A DNA stretch of 64,000 nt from Corynebacterium timonense (GCF_900105305.1 NZ_LT629765.1:1302001-1366000); one strand, 5' to 3'. Numbered from the stretch's first letter, positions 18,866 to 29,104 are shown. Notes: generated by a model from the sequence alone, not told the origin. Numbers and translations are program-made.

Positions 18866-20182
18866 ATGGAGCACTCCCCTCACGACCTGGCGTTCATCGC
18901 CGACGACAACGGCATCCTCATCGTTGGCGACGCCGACGACCTTGCGGACCTCGACTCGCGCGCGAGCGGAACCCTGGGCGATGTTCGCCCCGTTTCTCCC
19001 CAGGTCTTATCGCGAGCCAAAGCTGTGCTCGACACCGCCAGCCGCTACCGAAACCTGACCGGGCGGTACCTCACCCCCACCAAGGAGTCCGCCGCCCTTC
19101 TGCGGCAACGCGTCACCAACGGGCCCGTATCGGGAGTTCTCCGCAAAGGCGACCTCGGCGCGGCCGGCAACCCCGGCGAAATCGTGTCAACCCTCTCGTT
19201 CAACCGTGTTCCGGCTGGCCCCGCGGTGGCCATGGGTATCGCGGGCATTGCCACCCAGGTCGCAATCGAGATTGCGATGGCCGAGGTCAAGCGATACTTG
19301 GAGTCCATCGACGACAAGCTAGACACCCTCCTGCGGCACCGGAAAATCGATGCCCTAGCCCACCTCGGCGGGATCCAGTACACCATCGACGAGGCCGACA
19401 AGCTCTACCGGCGAAGCAACAGCGTCTCGGCCACGACGTGGTCCAAGATCGACCACCTAAGCTCGTCGCTGAACTCCATCGAGTCGTTCGTGATCGAACA
19501 GGTCGACGACGCGGCCACACACATCAACGCGCACCGAGGGAACGCCAAAAAGGTATCGTCGCTCCTCGCGGAACTCAATGACGACCTTCCCCTGTGGGTT
19601 GGTGTTCTCGCGCGAAGCATGTATCTGCATGACCGACTGTATGCGCTCGAACTCGCGCACGTCAGCGAGTTCGAGCCACACGTGATGGAGGCCCACAGAG
19701 AGGGGATCATTGAAGCGAGAGGCGCGCGACTGGCCACCACGCTTGAGCGGCTGCTCGCGATCGATTCCACGATCCGGGAAGCAGGCACGCTCAACGATAC
19801 TCAGTGGGCCCTCAAACACGGTCGCGCGAAGGAGATGACCACCAACGCAAACTCCATACTCACCACAATCTACGGTTTCGCCTCCCACCTCCAGGGCAGC
19901 GTGCCTGAGGCGACGCCGCTCGAGGCTCAGGGCCGCGGCCAATCGGCCCGGGCGCTGGTCGAACGATTCGTTGATTCGGCGAACCACACAGGGCGTTCAG
20001 CCTTCACCCACGCCCAACGAACCACCCAGAAGGTGATTGCCGCGGCCGCGGACCTCCCCCACCGAGACTCGACAGAACGGGCGGGTCTCGACGCCTCGGA
20101 CGACGCGAGGAGCGGCCCCACCACGAGGTCCCGCCGCCGGAACGTCCGTGGCGCGGGGAATACGAAACCCGGGGACGCGTAA
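18866..20182 (+). CDS. Hypothetical helical protein with a hydrophobic segment
   Basis: A 438-residue protein I cannot assign to a named family. Around residues 115-140 is a hydrophobic, Gly/Ala-rich stretch (GPAVAMGIAGIATQVAIEIA) that leads directly into a long, mostly helical region with coiled-coil character (VKRYLESIDDKLDTLLRHRK, and further to about residue 330). The last 50 residues are charged and probably disordered. A hydrophobic hairpin plus long helices recalls membrane-associated or pore-forming helical proteins, but this is only an impression. No ribosome site is seen. TATAGT (18852-18857) eight bases before the ATG suggests a leaderless mRNA. It is monocistronic and flanked by unrelated genes. 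Confidence 0.8.
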   Translation: MEHSPHDLAFIADDNGILIVGDADDLADLDSRASGTLGDVRPVSPQVLSRAKAVLDTASRYRNLTGRYLTPTKESAALLRQRVTNGPVSGVLRKGDLGAAGNPGEIVSTLSFNRVPAGPAVAMGIAGIATQVAIEIAMAEVKRYLESIDDKLDTLLRHRKIDALAHLGGIQYTIDEADKLYRRSNSVSATTWSKIDHLSSSLNSIESFVIEQVDDAATHINAHRGNAKKVSSLLAELNDDLPLWVGVLARSMYLHDRLYALELAHVSEFEPHVMEAHREGIIEARGARLATTLERLLAIDSTIREAGTLNDTQWALKHGRAKEMTTNANSILTTIYGFASHLQGSVPEATPLEAQGRGQSARALVERFVDSANHTGRSAFTHAQRTTQKVIAAAADLPHRDSTERAGLDASDDARSGPTTRSRRRNVRGAGNTKPGDA

Positions 20183-20225
20183 GCGGGAGCGCTTCCGTCG
20201 GCCTCGGCCGCGCCGCCGCCTCGGC

Positions 20226-21311
20226 CTACACGTTGAACTTGAACTCCACGACGTCGCCGTCTTCCATCACGTAGTCCTTGCCCTCTTGGCGTACCTTGCC
20301 GTGGGCGCGGGCCTCGGCCATCGAGCCCAGCTCATCGAGGTCATCGAAGCTGACAATCTCGGCCTTGATGAAGCCCTTCTCAAAGTCGGAGTGGATCACC
20401 CCGGCGGCCTTCGGCGCAGTGTCGCCCTGGCGGATCGTCCACGCGCGCGCCTCCTTGGGCCCCGCGGTGAGGTAGGTCTGCAGGCCGAGGGTTGCGAAAC
20501 CAGCCTTGGCCAGGGTGTTCAGGCCCGGCTCCTCCTGCCCCACGGCAGCGAGCAGCTCCGCGGCGTCCTCCTCGTCCAGCTCGAGCAGGTCCGTCTCGCT
20601 CTGCGCGTCGAGAAACACGGCCTCTGCGGGTGCGACGAGAGCGCGAAGCTCGTCCTTTGTCGCGTCGTTAGTGAGCACTTCCTCGTCGGAGTTGAACACG
20701 TAAAGGAAGGGCTTAGCCGTCATGAGGTGCAGATCGCGCAGAAGCGCCAGGTCAAGCTCGCCCGTCTTGCCCGCGGCGAAGAGGGTGCGGTCCCCCTCGA
20801 GCACTTCCTGCGCCTTTGTCACCTCCGCGACGGTGGCGGCGACCTCCTTGTCCTTGCGCGCCTCCTTTTCCAGGCGCGGCAGGGCCTTTTCAATCGTCTG
20901 CAGGTCTGCGAGGATCAGCTCGGTGTTGATCACGGCGATATCGCTGGCCGGGTCAACCTGCCCGTCGACGTGGATGACGTTGTCGTCCGAAAAGGCGCGC
21001 ACCACCTGGCAGATAGCGTCGGCCTCGCGAATGTTGGCCAAAAAGGCGTTGCCCATGCCCTCGCCCTCCGAGGCGCCCTTCACAATGCCCGCGATGTCGA
21101 CGAACGAGACCGTGGCGGGCAGGATGCGCTCGGAGCTGAAGATCTCCGCGAGCCGGGCCAGGCGCGGGTCCGGAAGTTCCACGAGGCCCACGTTGGGCTC
21201 AATGGTGGCGAAGGGGTAGTTCGCCGCTAGGACGTCGTTACGCGTCAGCGCGTTGAAGAGCGTGGATTTCCCCACATTGGGCAGACCGACAATTCCAAGA
21301 GTTAGGCTCAC
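20226..21311 (-). CDS. ychF: Redox-regulated ATPase/GTPase YchF (OLA1 family)
   Basis: This 361-residue P-loop protein of the Obg-related YchF family binds ribosomes and hydrolyses ATP in studied bacteria. Motifs: GLPNVGKST near residue 10 (G1), VDIAGIVKGASEGEGMGN (G3 with family-specific extension), and the C-terminal TGS-like domain ending in MEDGDVVEFKFNV. The GTG start (VSLTLGIVGL) is used because homologues begin this close to G1; the upstream frame extension is unsupported. It is divergent from the AI-2E transporter gene. Confidence 0.96.
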   Translation of the reverse strand: MSLTLGIVGLPNVGKSTLFNALTRNDVLAANYPFATIEPNVGLVELPDPRLARLAEIFSSERILPATVSFVDIAGIVKGASEGEGMGNAFLANIREADAICQVVRAFSDDNVIHVDGQVDPASDIAVINTELILADLQTIEKALPRLEKEARKDKEVAATVAEVTKAQEVLEGDRTLFAAGKTGELDLALLRDLHLMTAKPFLYVFNSDEEVLTNDATKDELRALVAPAEAVFLDAQSETDLLELDEEDAAELLAAVGQEEPGLNTLAKAGFATLGLQTYLTAGPKEARAWTIRQGDTAPKAAGVIHSDFEKGFIKAEIVSFDDLDELGSMAEARAHGKVRQEGKDYVMEDGDVVEFKFNV

Positions 21312-21411
21312 AGGCGCCCATCCTATCCCACCGCCGTGACGCGACCCGCCGGGGTGCGTCGCAGTCTCCGGAGGGGCCCTGAAGACGTCGCAAAGCGCGT
21401 GCCGATGGGGC

Positions 21412-22806
21412 ATGATGGTGCGGGTGAATACCGAAAAAGAGGAGCGCCCGGACGATCAGATCGAGAACGATCAGATCGACCGCGGGGTGGTCATGAACGA
21501 ATGGTTGAAGTCGGCAGCGATGTTCACGCTGCGCGTACTCATCATTGCGCTTTTCCTGTTCGCTGCCAGCAAGCTCATCGGCGCGTTCTGGGCGGGCATC
21601 CTCCCCGTCGTTCTCGCACTCATTGTGTGCACCGTCCTCGCGCCGCTGTCGACGTTCTTGCGCCACAGGCGGGTGCCCGCCGCCCTCGCCTCGATCATCT
21701 CCATCCTCGTGTTTTTCGGCGTCGCGGGCTTCATCGGCTCCCTCATCGCGCCGGATATCGTGTCCCACTCGCAAATCCTCTACCTGCAAGCCCTCGAAGG
21801 CATCCAACGGTTGCAGTTGTGGCTGCAGGGCCCGCCGTTGAATATCGACCCGGAGGAGCTGAACAACGCCGTCAACGAGATCGCGAATTGGCTGCAGAAC
21901 CAAGCCGGCGCCATCGCTGGCGGCGTCTTCGCGGGGATCGGCACCGCGGCTGGCGTCGCGATCACGCTGACCGTCGTCCTCGTCTTGACCTTCTTCTTCC
22001 TCAAAGATGGCCACCGCTTTCTCCCCTGGCTTCGCTCGGCGACAGGCGGGCGGACCGGCCTGCACGCCACGGAGCTGCTCACTCGCGCGTGGAAGACGCT
22101 CTCGGGCTTCATCCGCGCCCAGGCGCTTGTTTCGCTTGTCGACGCCTTTTTCATCGGCGTCGGCATCGCCATCGTGGGGGTGCCCATGGCGTTCACCCTC
22201 GCAGTGATCACCTTCTTCGCGGGCTTCATCCCCATCGTCGGCGCCGTCGTCGCGGGCGCGCTCGCCGTGCTCGTCGCCCTCGTCTCACTCGGCTTCACCG
22301 AGGCCTTGATCGTGCTGGCCATCGTCATCGCGGTGCAGCAGCTCGAAGGCAACGTCCTCCAGCCCGTCCTGCAGTCCCGCGCGATGAACATCCACGCGGT
22401 GATCGTGCTCGTGTCCGTCACCGTCGGCGGCGGGCTGTTCGGCCTTATCGGCGCTTTCCTCGCGGTCCCCGCCGCCGCCATGATCGCGGTGGTCTACCGC
22501 TACATCCTCGACATGCTGAAGATCCACGCTGGCGAAAGGACGGCGGATCAGCTGGACTTCGCCACCGACGAGGGCCGCACCATCGCCGAGCTGGAGGAGC
22601 GCGAATCTGTCTACGAGCGCAGGCAGTGGCGAGGCGACCGGGAGTGGGCCCCCGCCAATGTCGCCAGCCAGTTCACCACAGAATCGTCATCGACCCGCAC
22701 AAAGCCCGGGTGGCACAAGCTGCGCGACAGCGAGCGCCTGCGCCGCCTGACACCCACCAGCATGTTCACAAAACTGTTCGATAAAAACGGCAACAAAGAC
22801 ACGTAG
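21412..22806 (+). CDS. AI-2E family transporter (membrane protein)
   Basis: A 464-residue polytopic protein of the AI-2E/PurR-type permease family (DUF20), with about eight membrane helices. Family signs include LVLTFFFLKDGHRFLPWL near residue 195 and the ending region QLEGNVLQPVLQSRAMNIHA near 310 (broken here into QLEGNVLQP and SRAMNIHA). A charged cytoplasmic tail of about 80 residues follows the last helix. Members move varied solutes, so autoinducer export should not be assumed. The exact start is uncertain; a GTG 12 bases downstream is an alternative. Confidence 0.9.
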   Translation: MMVRVNTEKEERPDDQIENDQIDRGVVMNEWLKSAAMFTLRVLIIALFLFAASKLIGAFWAGILPVVLALIVCTVLAPLSTFLRHRRVPAALASIISILVFFGVAGFIGSLIAPDIVSHSQILYLQALEGIQRLQLWLQGPPLNIDPEELNNAVNEIANWLQNQAGAIAGGVFAGIGTAAGVAITLTVVLVLTFFFLKDGHRFLPWLRSATGGRTGLHATELLTRAWKTLSGFIRAQALVSLVDAFFIGVGIAIVGVPMAFTLAVITFFAGFIPIVGAVVAGALAVLVALVSLGFTEALIVLAIVIAVQQLEGNVLQPVLQSRAMNIHAVIVLVSVTVGGGLFGLIGAFLAVPAAAMIAVVYRYILDMLKIHAGERTADQLDFATDEGRTIAELEERESVYERRQWRGDREWAPANVASQFTTESSSTRTKPGWHKLRDSERLRRLTPTSMFTKLFDKNGNKDT

Positions 22807-22835
22807 CGTCCGCCCCCTGTGGCACACTGCTGCCC

Positions 22836-23879
22836 ATGTCCATCGTCTCCGCATTGGCCGTCTTCATCGCGGGCCTCCTCCTCGGGGCCCTCGCCTGCTA
22901 CCTCGCCGTGCGCAGCCGCGCGACCCCGCCCCCGCCGTCCACCGACCTTGCCCCCGTCACGCACGCCCTCGAGCGCCTCGCCGGGCAGCTCGACGACATG
23001 GACGAAGACCGCGCCGTCGCCTACTCAGCTCTGGCCAGCCAGGTCCAAGCCATCACGCGCACCTCGACGCGGCTGTCGGACCGCACGGATCAGCTCCTCT
23101 CAGCGCTGCGCTCCCCGCATACCCGCGGCCGGTGGGGCGAGATGCAACTGCAACGCGTCGTCGAGCTCGGCGGGATGCTCGAGCACTGCGACTTCGACGT
23201 CCAAAGCACGGCGTTTGTCGACGGCACCCGGGTCCGCCCCGACATGATCATCCGCCTCTCCCACGGCCGTTCCATCGTCGTCGACGCCAAGGTTCCCTTC
23301 TCGTCCTACCTCGACGCGCTCAACACCGACGACCCCGAAGAAAAAGAGGCGTACCTGCGCCGCCACGCGCACCTGCTGCGCCAGCACGTCGACACGCTGT
23401 CCGCCAAGGCCTACATCGACGCTTTCCAGCCCACCCCGGAGTTCGTGGTCATGTTCGTGCCCGCCGACCCCTTCCTCGACTCGGGCCTGTCGATCGACCC
23501 GGAGCTTTTGGACTACGCCTTCTCCCGCGACGTCGTCATCGCCACCCCCACAACTCTTTTCGCACTCCTGCGCACCGTGGCCCTCGGGTGGCGCTACGAG
23601 GCGATCAACGACAAAGCCAAGGAGGTCCAACGCCTCGGGGCTGAGCTGTACCAGCGCCTGGGGACGATGGGCGAGCACTACAACCGCGTCGGGCGTTCCC
23701 TCGAGAAAGCGGTGGAGGCGTTCAACGCGAGCGCCGCGTCGATGGATTCCCGCGTCATGGTCACCGCCCGCAAGCTCAACGAGATGGGCATCCCTGCCCG
23801 CACTACCCGCGGGCGGGCCCCCGAGCTACACCACGTTTCCGCCTCGCCCCGACACGCGGCAGAAGAAACACGCGACTGA
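22836..23879 (+). CDS. rmuC: DNA recombination protein RmuC homologue
   Basis: A 347-residue RmuC-family protein. An N-terminal membrane helix (residues 3-25) is followed by a predicted coiled coil and then a nuclease-like core with RGRWGEMQLQRVVELGGM, RPDMIIRLSHGRSIVVDAKVPF and FVPADPFL, all family hallmarks. RmuC limits inversions at short repeats in E. coli. The Asp-Ala-Lys (VDAKVP) fits the PD-(D/E)XK-like active site. No clear ribosome site is seen. It follows the AI-2E gene by 29 bases and may be in the same transcript. Confidence 0.93.
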   Translation: MSIVSALAVFIAGLLLGALACYLAVRSRATPPPPSTDLAPVTHALERLAGQLDDMDEDRAVAYSALASQVQAITRTSTRLSDRTDQLLSALRSPHTRGRWGEMQLQRVVELGGMLEHCDFDVQSTAFVDGTRVRPDMIIRLSHGRSIVVDAKVPFSSYLDALNTDDPEEKEAYLRRHAHLLRQHVDTLSAKAYIDAFQPTPEFVVMFVPADPFLDSGLSIDPELLDYAFSRDVVIATPTTLFALLRTVALGWRYEAINDKAKEVQRLGAELYQRLGTMGEHYNRVGRSLEKAVEAFNASAASMDSRVMVTARKLNEMGIPARTTRGRAPELHHVSASPRHAAEETRD

Positions 23880-23918
23880 CTCCCGCCGCAGCGCCCGCGA
23901 CAGGTAGAATCTCCCGAC

Positions 23919-24554
23919 GTGTCACACCCGTCATCCCGCACCTCCCACGCTCAACGAGCGACGTTCGTCGGGCTCCCAACGGGCTCTGGCATCGCCATCA
24001 TCTTCGCCGCCGTGTTCACCGGCGCGCTCATCTCCATTTACATGGAGCAGATCGGCTGGCCTTTCCTCGTGCTCTTCGCCGCCGGTTCGGTGCTGGTGAC
24101 CACGCTCGTCAACGTGAAAGGTCTCTTCCTTTCCGTCGTGTGCGCTCCTCTCTTCTTCGCGGCGGGCGTCGTCGGCGCGGGGTACGCCATGGCGCGCGTG
24201 AGCACAACGACCGAAGGGGCGGGCATTTCCCGCACGTCGCTGTTGGTAATGATCTACCCGCTCGCCGAGTTCTTCCCCGTCTTGGTGGCCGTGACAGCGG
24301 GGTGCGCGGTGATCGCGTTCCTCCGCGTGTGGCTCATGAAGCGGAACAACGAGCGCATCGAGCAGCGCGAGATCCGCGACCGCAGCCGCGCCGCAGAAAC
24401 CAACCGGCGCACGACCCACCAGAGCAGGCGGGCACGCGCGAGGGCGAACGCCGTCACCGTCGAAGAGCTGCTCCGGCGCGGAGCCCAACCGACAACCAAC
24501 GACCCCACCCCGCGCCGCCGCCTCGGCGACGACCTGTACGGCGACGAGAGCTAG
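23919..24554 (+). CDS. DUF6542-type membrane protein
   Basis: A 211-residue protein with four membrane helices in the first 135 residues, then a basic, Arg-rich cytoplasmic tail ending RRRLGDDLYGDES. It matches the small actinobacterial membrane family often found beside ispH; function unknown. The start is a GTG with TAGAAT (23905-23910) eight bases before it and no ribosome site, so a leaderless mRNA is likely. It converges on ispH with 43 bases between stops. Confidence 0.75.
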   Translation: MSHPSSRTSHAQRATFVGLPTGSGIAIIFAAVFTGALISIYMEQIGWPFLVLFAAGSVLVTTLVNVKGLFLSVVCAPLFFAAGVVGAGYAMARVSTTTEGAGISRTSLLVMIYPLAEFFPVLVAVTAGCAVIAFLRVWLMKRNNERIEQREIRDRSRAAETNRRTTHQSRRARARANAVTVEELLRRGAQPTTNDPTPRRRLGDDLYGDES

Positions 24555-24597
24555 GAGCGGGCCCTCGCCCAGAGCCAGCCGCGCCAGCGGGCTCGCG

Positions 24598-25551
24598 TTA
24601 CACGCGGGCGGGGCGCAGGTCGCGGGGCAGCGAAAACGTGATCGTCTCGGTCGTGGTCGTGACCTCCTCCACGTCCGTGAAGCCGCGCTCGGCCAGCGAT
24701 TCGACGACCTCGCGCACGAGAATCTCCGGCACCGACGCACCCGAGGTGACGCCCACGGTATTCGCGCCGTCGAGCCATTCCTCCTCGATCTGGCGGGCGT
24801 AGTCGACCAAGTGGGCGTCCCGTGCCCCCGCCTCAAGGGCGACCTCGACGAGGCGCTTCGAATTCGAGGAGTTCTGCGAGCCCACGACGATCATGAGGTC
24901 CGCGCGCGGCGCAATCGCCTTGACCGCCACCTGACGGTTCTGGGTGGCGTAGCAGATGTCGTCGCTCGGCGGGTTCTCCAGGTTCGGGTAACGCTCGTGC
25001 AGCTTGTTGACGATCACCATCGTCTCATCCACCGACAGCGTCGTCTGCGACAGCCAGACGAGCTTCTGGTCCTCCGCGAAGTCAGGCAGCTTGTCCACGC
25101 CGTCGACCCCGTCGACGAGGTGGGTCACCTCCGGCGCCTCACCCGCGGTCCCTTCGACCTCTTCGTGGCCCTCGTGGCCGACGAGCAGGATGTGGTAGCC
25201 GTTGCGGGCGAAGCGCTTGGCCTCGTTGTGCACCTTGGTCACCAGCGGGCACGTGGCGTCCAGCGTGAGCAGGTTGCGGTCAGCCGCGGAGTTACGCACC
25301 GCCGGGGAAATTCCGTGCGCGGAGAACACTAGGTGCGCACCCTCCGGAACCTCGTCGGTCTCCTCCACGAAGATCACGCCGCGGTCCTTGAGCGTCTCCA
25401 CGACGTACTTATTGTGCACAATCTCCTTGCGCACGTAGACGGGCGCACCGTACTTCTCCAGCGCCTTTTCCACGGTCTCGACCGCCCGGTCGACTCCAGC
25501 GCAGTAACCGCGGGGGGCGGCGAGAAGAACCTTCTTACCCTGATCTGTCAT
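24598..25551 (-). CDS. ispH: 4-hydroxy-3-methylbut-2-enyl diphosphate reductase
   Basis: IspH (LytB), the last enzyme of the MEP pathway, makes IPP and DMAPP from HMBPP with an iron-sulfur cluster. The 317-residue protein shows the three cluster cysteines in [12 protein letters not shown] (near residue 18), [11 protein letters not shown] (near 103) and ICYATQNRQ (near 200), plus the catalytic Glu/His region HGISP and [10 protein letters not shown]. The product feeds the prenyl chain enzyme UppS and the carotenoid genes elsewhere in the window. It is divergent from xseA. Confidence 0.97.
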   Translation of the reverse strand: MTDQGKKVLLAAPRGYCAGVDRAVETVEKALEKYGAPVYVRKEIVHNKYVVETLKDRGVIFVEETDEVPEGAHLVFSAHGISPAVRNSAADRNLLTLDATCPLVTKVHNEAKRFARNGYHILLVGHEGHEEVEGTAGEAPEVTHLVDGVDGVDKLPDFAEDQKLVWLSQTTLSVDETMVIVNKLHERYPNLENPPSDDICYATQNRQVAVKAIAPRADLMIVVGSQNSSNSKRLVEVALEAGARDAHLVDYARQIEEEWLDGANTVGVTSGASVPEILVREVVESLAERGFTDVEEVTTTTETITFSLPRDLRPARV

Positions 25552-25651
25552 GGAACCAAGGGTATCGAATCACCGTCTAAAAGGACAGACACCGTTATGC
25601 TGGTGATGTTTGCGGGGTGCCGCCCATGCGGCGCTCCGCGCGCACCGTGAG

Positions 25652-26944
25652 ATGCAGAAAGGGGCGGGCACCGGTTCCGTGACACAGACAACACAGACGT
25701 CCACGCGCTCCGCGGCGAGCACCCCCGAATCCCCGTGGGCCGTGTCGAAGCTCAATCAATCGGTGAAAGGCTGGGTGGACAAGCTCGGGTGGCTCTGGGT
25801 CGAGGGCCAGCTCACGCAGATCAACATGAAGCCGACCTGGAAGCTGTCTTACCTTACCTTGCGCGATACGCAGGAGGAAGTCAGCGTTCAGCTCACGGCG
25901 AGCACGTCGCTGCTGCGCTCCATGCCCACCCCGCTCAAAGACGGCGACCGCGTGGTCATCTACGGCAAGCCGGATTTTTACGCGGGCCGCGGCTCCTTTT
26001 CCATGCGGGTCACCGAGATCCGCCACGTCGGCGAGGGCGAGCTACTGGCGCGCATCGAGCGCCTCCGCGCGCAACTGGCCAGCGAGGGCCTGTTCCACCC
26101 CGACCGCAAGAAACCGCTGCCCTACCTGCCGCGCACGGTTGGCTTGATCACGGGGAAGGGCTCCGCCGCCGAGCGCGACGTGCTTTCCGTCGCCCAGAAC
26201 CGTTGGCCGGCGGTGAGCTTCGCGGTGCGCAACACCGCGGTCCAAGGCGCCAACGCCGTGCCCGAGGTGGTCGCGGCGTTGCGTGAGCTCGACGCCGACC
26301 CGCGTGTCGACGTCATCATTATCGCCCGGGGCGGAGGCTCCGTCGAGGACCTGCTGCCGTTTTCGGAAGAAGCGCTCCAGCGCGCCGTCGCCGCCGCCTC
26401 CACCCCGGTCGTCTCGGCCATCGGCCACGAACCCGACAACCCAGTGCTCGACAACGTGGCCGACCTGCGCGCCGCCACACCCACGGACGCGGCGAAGCGC
26501 GTCGTCCCCGACGTCACGCAGGAATATGCCCTGCTCGACGAGGCCCGCGCCCGGATGAACGCCGCCCTGCGCGGCTGGGTCCAGCGCGAGCGCTCCACCG
26601 TGCAGGCGCTGCGTTCGCGCCCCGTGCTGGCCAACCCGCTGACCTCGATCCGCCAGCGCCGGGAGGAGGTGGACCGAGCGCGCTCCCTCATCCGACGCGA
26701 CGTGGGCTACCTGCTGGACAGGGAGCAGGCGGCGGTTCGCGCGCTGCGCGCCCAGGTCTCGGCGCTGGGCCCTGCCGCAACCCTGGCCCGCGGCTACGCC
26801 GTGGTCCAAGTGCTGCCGCGCGACCACAGCGAGCCTGAGGTGGTCACGAGCATCGAGCAGGCCCCGCCGGGCTCGCAACTGCGCATCCGCGTCGGGGACG
26901 GCTCGATCACCGCCGCCTCCATCGGGACCACCCCCGCCGATTAG
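25652..26944 (+). CDS. xseA: Exodeoxyribonuclease VII large subunit
   Basis: The catalytic large subunit of exonuclease VII, which degrades single-stranded DNA. An N-terminal OB fold ([22 protein letters not shown]) precedes the catalytic domain with [15 protein letters not shown], the metal-site region [16 protein letters not shown] and [11 protein letters not shown] coiled-coil tail follows. The ATG at 25652 (430 residues) is used; a GTG at 25679 would give 421 residues and fits homologue length slightly better, but GAAAGGGG is then about 16 bases away. Candidate -10 TATGCT lies at 25596-25601. xseB follows, 35 bases on, as an operon. Confidence 0.95.
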   Translation: MQKGAGTGSVTQTTQTSTRSAASTPESPWAVSKLNQSVKGWVDKLGWLWVEGQLTQINMKPTWKLSYLTLRDTQEEVSVQLTASTSLLRSMPTPLKDGDRVVIYGKPDFYAGRGSFSMRVTEIRHVGEGELLARIERLRAQLASEGLFHPDRKKPLPYLPRTVGLITGKGSAAERDVLSVAQNRWPAVSFAVRNTAVQGANAVPEVVAALRELDADPRVDVIIIARGGGSVEDLLPFSEEALQRAVAAASTPVVSAIGHEPDNPVLDNVADLRAATPTDAAKRVVPDVTQEYALLDEARARMNAALRGWVQRERSTVQALRSRPVLANPLTSIRQRREEVDRARSLIRRDVGYLLDREQAAVRALRAQVSALGPAATLARGYAVVQVLPRDHSEPEVVTSIEQAPPGSQLRIRVGDGSITAASIGTTPAD

Positions 26945-26979
26945 CCCCACCCACGTCTTTACTGAAGGAGTACACCTAC

Positions 26980-27282
26980 ATGAGCGACCCGACACAGAAC
27001 ACGTTTGGCGCCGGACGCGGGGGGCAGGACGCACTGCCCGACCCGTCGTCCCTGACCTACGAGCAGGCCCGCGACGAACTCGTGGAAACGGTGAAGATCC
27101 TCGAGCTGGGCCAGATGAGCCTTGACGAATCCCTCGCCTACTGGGAGCGCGGCGAGGCTCTGGCGAAACGCTGCGAAGTGCTCCTTGACGGCGCCGCTCA
27201 ACGCGTCGAAGCCGCCATCGGCAACGACTCCACAACCGACGGCGACGGCGACGGCGGGGAGACGAACGCCGACACCGACTAA
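26980..27282 (+). CDS. xseB: Exodeoxyribonuclease VII small subunit
   Basis: The 100-residue small subunit, which stabilises XseA. The family core is [26 protein letters not shown] followed by [12 protein letters not shown] (residues 27-68). N- and C-terminal tails are low-complexity and acidic. AAGGAG lies nine bases before the ATG. The stop overlaps the convergent DUF4245 gene by four bases. Confidence 0.95.
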   Translation: MSDPTQNTFGAGRGGQDALPDPSSLTYEQARDELVETVKILELGQMSLDESLAYWERGEALAKRCEVLLDGAAQRVEAAIGNDSTTDGDGDGGETNADTD

Positions 27283-27851
27283 CCGCGGGGCAGGGGCTCG
27301 CTGCTGAGCGTGGCGGTGATGACCTCGCGGCGCTCCTCGTCCGTGCCGGCGCCTGTGACCACGAGGCGCACGTCACCGTCGTCGACGACCCACACGTCGC
27401 GCACGTCCGCGTCCCCCGAGGTATACACCCGGGCCTCGGCGCCGCCGACCGGCTCCGAGCGGTCGTACTCGCGCGGGTGCGGGTCAAGGCCGCGGACGGC
27501 CTCGTCGACGCCCGCCCCGGTCTGCGTGAGCTGGACGTAACCCTGGTCTGGCGTGACCCAGCCGACCACCGGCGCGGGGTCGCCCTCGATCACCGAGCGG
27601 CGCGCGGAGTTCGTCGTCCACTCCTCCGGCATCTCGGGGTAGCGCACCGGGAAGTCGACGGCGCGGGCCTCCAAGCCGAGGAAGGTCTCCGCGTCCACCT
27701 CCTGAACCGGGCCGCCCTCCGGCGCGCCCGGATTGAACGTGCACAGGCCCGTGAACCCGACGACGACGAGCATGGCGACAACAATGATCGCCATGTTGAT
27801 CGCCATGTCCCGGCCGTCCTGAAAAATGCGGGGTTTGTCGTCCGAAGCCAC
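27279..27851 (-). CDS. DUF4245 family membrane-anchored protein
   Basis: A 190-residue actinobacterial protein of unknown function. The N-terminus [17 protein letters not shown] leads into a membrane helix ending [11 protein letters not shown], the DUF4245 signature. An extracellular beta-rich domain follows ([29 protein letters not shown]). The start is the GTG of [10 protein letters not shown]; the much longer open frame extends into the glpX region without support. The gene lies tail to tail with xseB and head to head with glpX, an arrangement common in this group. Confidence 0.85.
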   Translation of the reverse strand: MASDDKPRIFQDGRDMAINMAIIVVAMLVVVGFTGLCTFNPGAPEGGPVQEVDAETFLGLEARAVDFPVRYPEMPEEWTTNSARRSVIEGDPAPVVGWVTPDQGYVQLTQTGAGVDEAVRGLDPHPREYDRSEPVGGAEARVYTSGDADVRDVWVVDDGDVRLVVTGAGTDEERREVITATLSSEPLPRG

Positions 27852-27869
27852 GCGCTCCAGTATGTCACG

Positions 27870-27900
27870 CCCACCTTCCCACCCCCGTAAGAAGGTGGGA
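27870..27900. promoter_or_regulatory. Hairpin in the DUF4245/glpX divergent region
   Basis: CCCACCTTC (27870-27878) pairs with GAAGGTGGG (27891-27899). An overlapping alternative pairs TCCCACC (27877-27883) with GGTGGGA (27894-27900), so two exclusive foldings are possible. It is upstream of both divergent genes. The role is unknown. Confidence 0.4.
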
Positions 27901-27950
27901 GGGGGAAAAAACCGGAGCCGGAAGTGCAACAATGGTCGCTTGGATACCCC

Positions 27951-27970
27951 CGTGCCGCGCCCGCGGCACG
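27951..27970. promoter_or_regulatory. Palindrome upstream of glpX
   Basis: CGTGCCGCG (27951-27959) and CGCGGCACG (27962-27970) are a perfect 9-bp inverted repeat with a 2-base centre. It lies 35 bases before the glpX start, a position that fits a repressor site. Confidence 0.45.
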
Positions 27971-28005
27971 CGCCGAACGTTCGACAGCTCAGGAGGCCGC
28001 CTTCT

Positions 28006-29031
28006 ATGACCGACACTTCAACGACGCAGAGGTCCCCGGAGTACCCGGACCGTAACCTTGCCCTAGAACTCGTGCGCGTCACCGAGGCGGCCGCGCTGGC
28101 GTCCGGCCGGTGGGTCGGCCGGGGGAAGAAAGAGTCGGGTGACGGCGCGGCCGTCGACGCGATGCGCAAGATGATCAACTCGGTCAGCATGGACGGCATC
28201 ATTGTCATCGGCGAGGGCGAGAAAGACGAGGCCCCGATGCTCTTCAACGGCGAGCTCGTGGGCAACGGCACCGGCGCCAAGGTCGACATCGCGGTCGACC
28301 CCGTCGACGGGACGACGCTGATGGCGGAGGGGCGCCCGAACGCCATCTCCGTCATCGCGGCCGCGGACCGGGGCACGATGTACAACCCGAAGGACGCGTT
28401 CTACATGAACAAGCTCGCCGTCGGGCCGGAGGCGAAGGGCAGCGTCGACATCACTGCGCCTGTGGAGCACAACATCAAGGCCGTCGCTAAGGCAAAGGGC
28501 GTGGCGCCGGCCGACGTCACCGTCGTCGTGCTCGACCGCCCCCGCCACGAGCAGCTCGTGCGCGAGATCCGCGAGGCCGGCGCGAAGGTGCGCTTCATCG
28601 CGGACGGCGATGTCGCCGGCGCGATCGCGGCCGCTCAGGATACGAACTCCATCGACATCGCGATGGGCATCGGCGGCACCCCAGAGGGCGTCATCACCGC
28701 CTGCGCCATGAAGTGTCTCGGCGGCGAGATCCAAGGCCAGCTCGCCCCGCAGTCCGAGGCAGAGCGTGCCGCGGTGCTCGCCGCGGGCCACGACCTCGAC
28801 CGCATTCTTGGACTCGACGACCTGGTCTCGACGGACAACTGCTACTTCGCCGCCACGGGCGTGACCAACGGCGACATGCTGCGCGGGGTGTCCTACCGAA
28901 AGAACGGGGCCACCACTCGGTCCCTGGTCATGCGCGCGCGTTCCGGCACGGTCCGCTACATCGAGTCCATCCACCAGCTGTCCAAGTTGCAGTCCTACTC
29001 CGTCGTCGACTACTCCGGCCCGGCGGAATAG
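28006..29031 (+). CDS. glpX: Class II fructose-1,6-bisphosphatase
   Basis: GlpX, the gluconeogenic fructose-bisphosphatase used by actinobacteria. The 341-residue protein has the GlpX start [17 protein letters not shown], the metal-site region [14 protein letters not shown], and VDPVDGTTL as the phosphatase motif. The ATG of MTDTSTTQ is chosen with AGGAGG ten bases upstream; the longer frame reads through upstream regulatory DNA. It is followed by fum, fitting central metabolism. A 9-bp palindrome lies 35 bases upstream. Confidence 0.96.
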   Translation: MTDTSTTQRSPEYPDRNLALELVRVTEAAALASGRWVGRGKKESGDGAAVDAMRKMINSVSMDGIIVIGEGEKDEAPMLFNGELVGNGTGAKVDIAVDPVDGTTLMAEGRPNAISVIAAADRGTMYNPKDAFYMNKLAVGPEAKGSVDITAPVEHNIKAVAKAKGVAPADVTVVVLDRPRHEQLVREIREAGAKVRFIADGDVAGAIAAAQDTNSIDIAMGIGGTPEGVITACAMKCLGGEIQGQLAPQSEAERAAVLAAGHDLDRILGLDDLVSTDNCYFAATGVTNGDMLRGVSYRKNGATTRSLVMRARSGTVRYIESIHQLSKLQSYSVVDYSGPAE

Positions 29032-29057
29032 TCACCACCCGGGCCGCGGCGAGCGGG

Positions 29058-29063
29058 CATAAT
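29058..29063 (+). promoter_or_regulatory. Candidate -10 of fum
   Basis: CATAAT lies 42 bases before the fum ATG, in the 73-base gap after glpX. It would give fum its own transcript in addition to any readthrough. Confidence 0.4.
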
Positions 29064-29104
29064 CTCTAGGTAAGTACGTCCCCGAACAGAAAGATTACGT
29101 TTTC

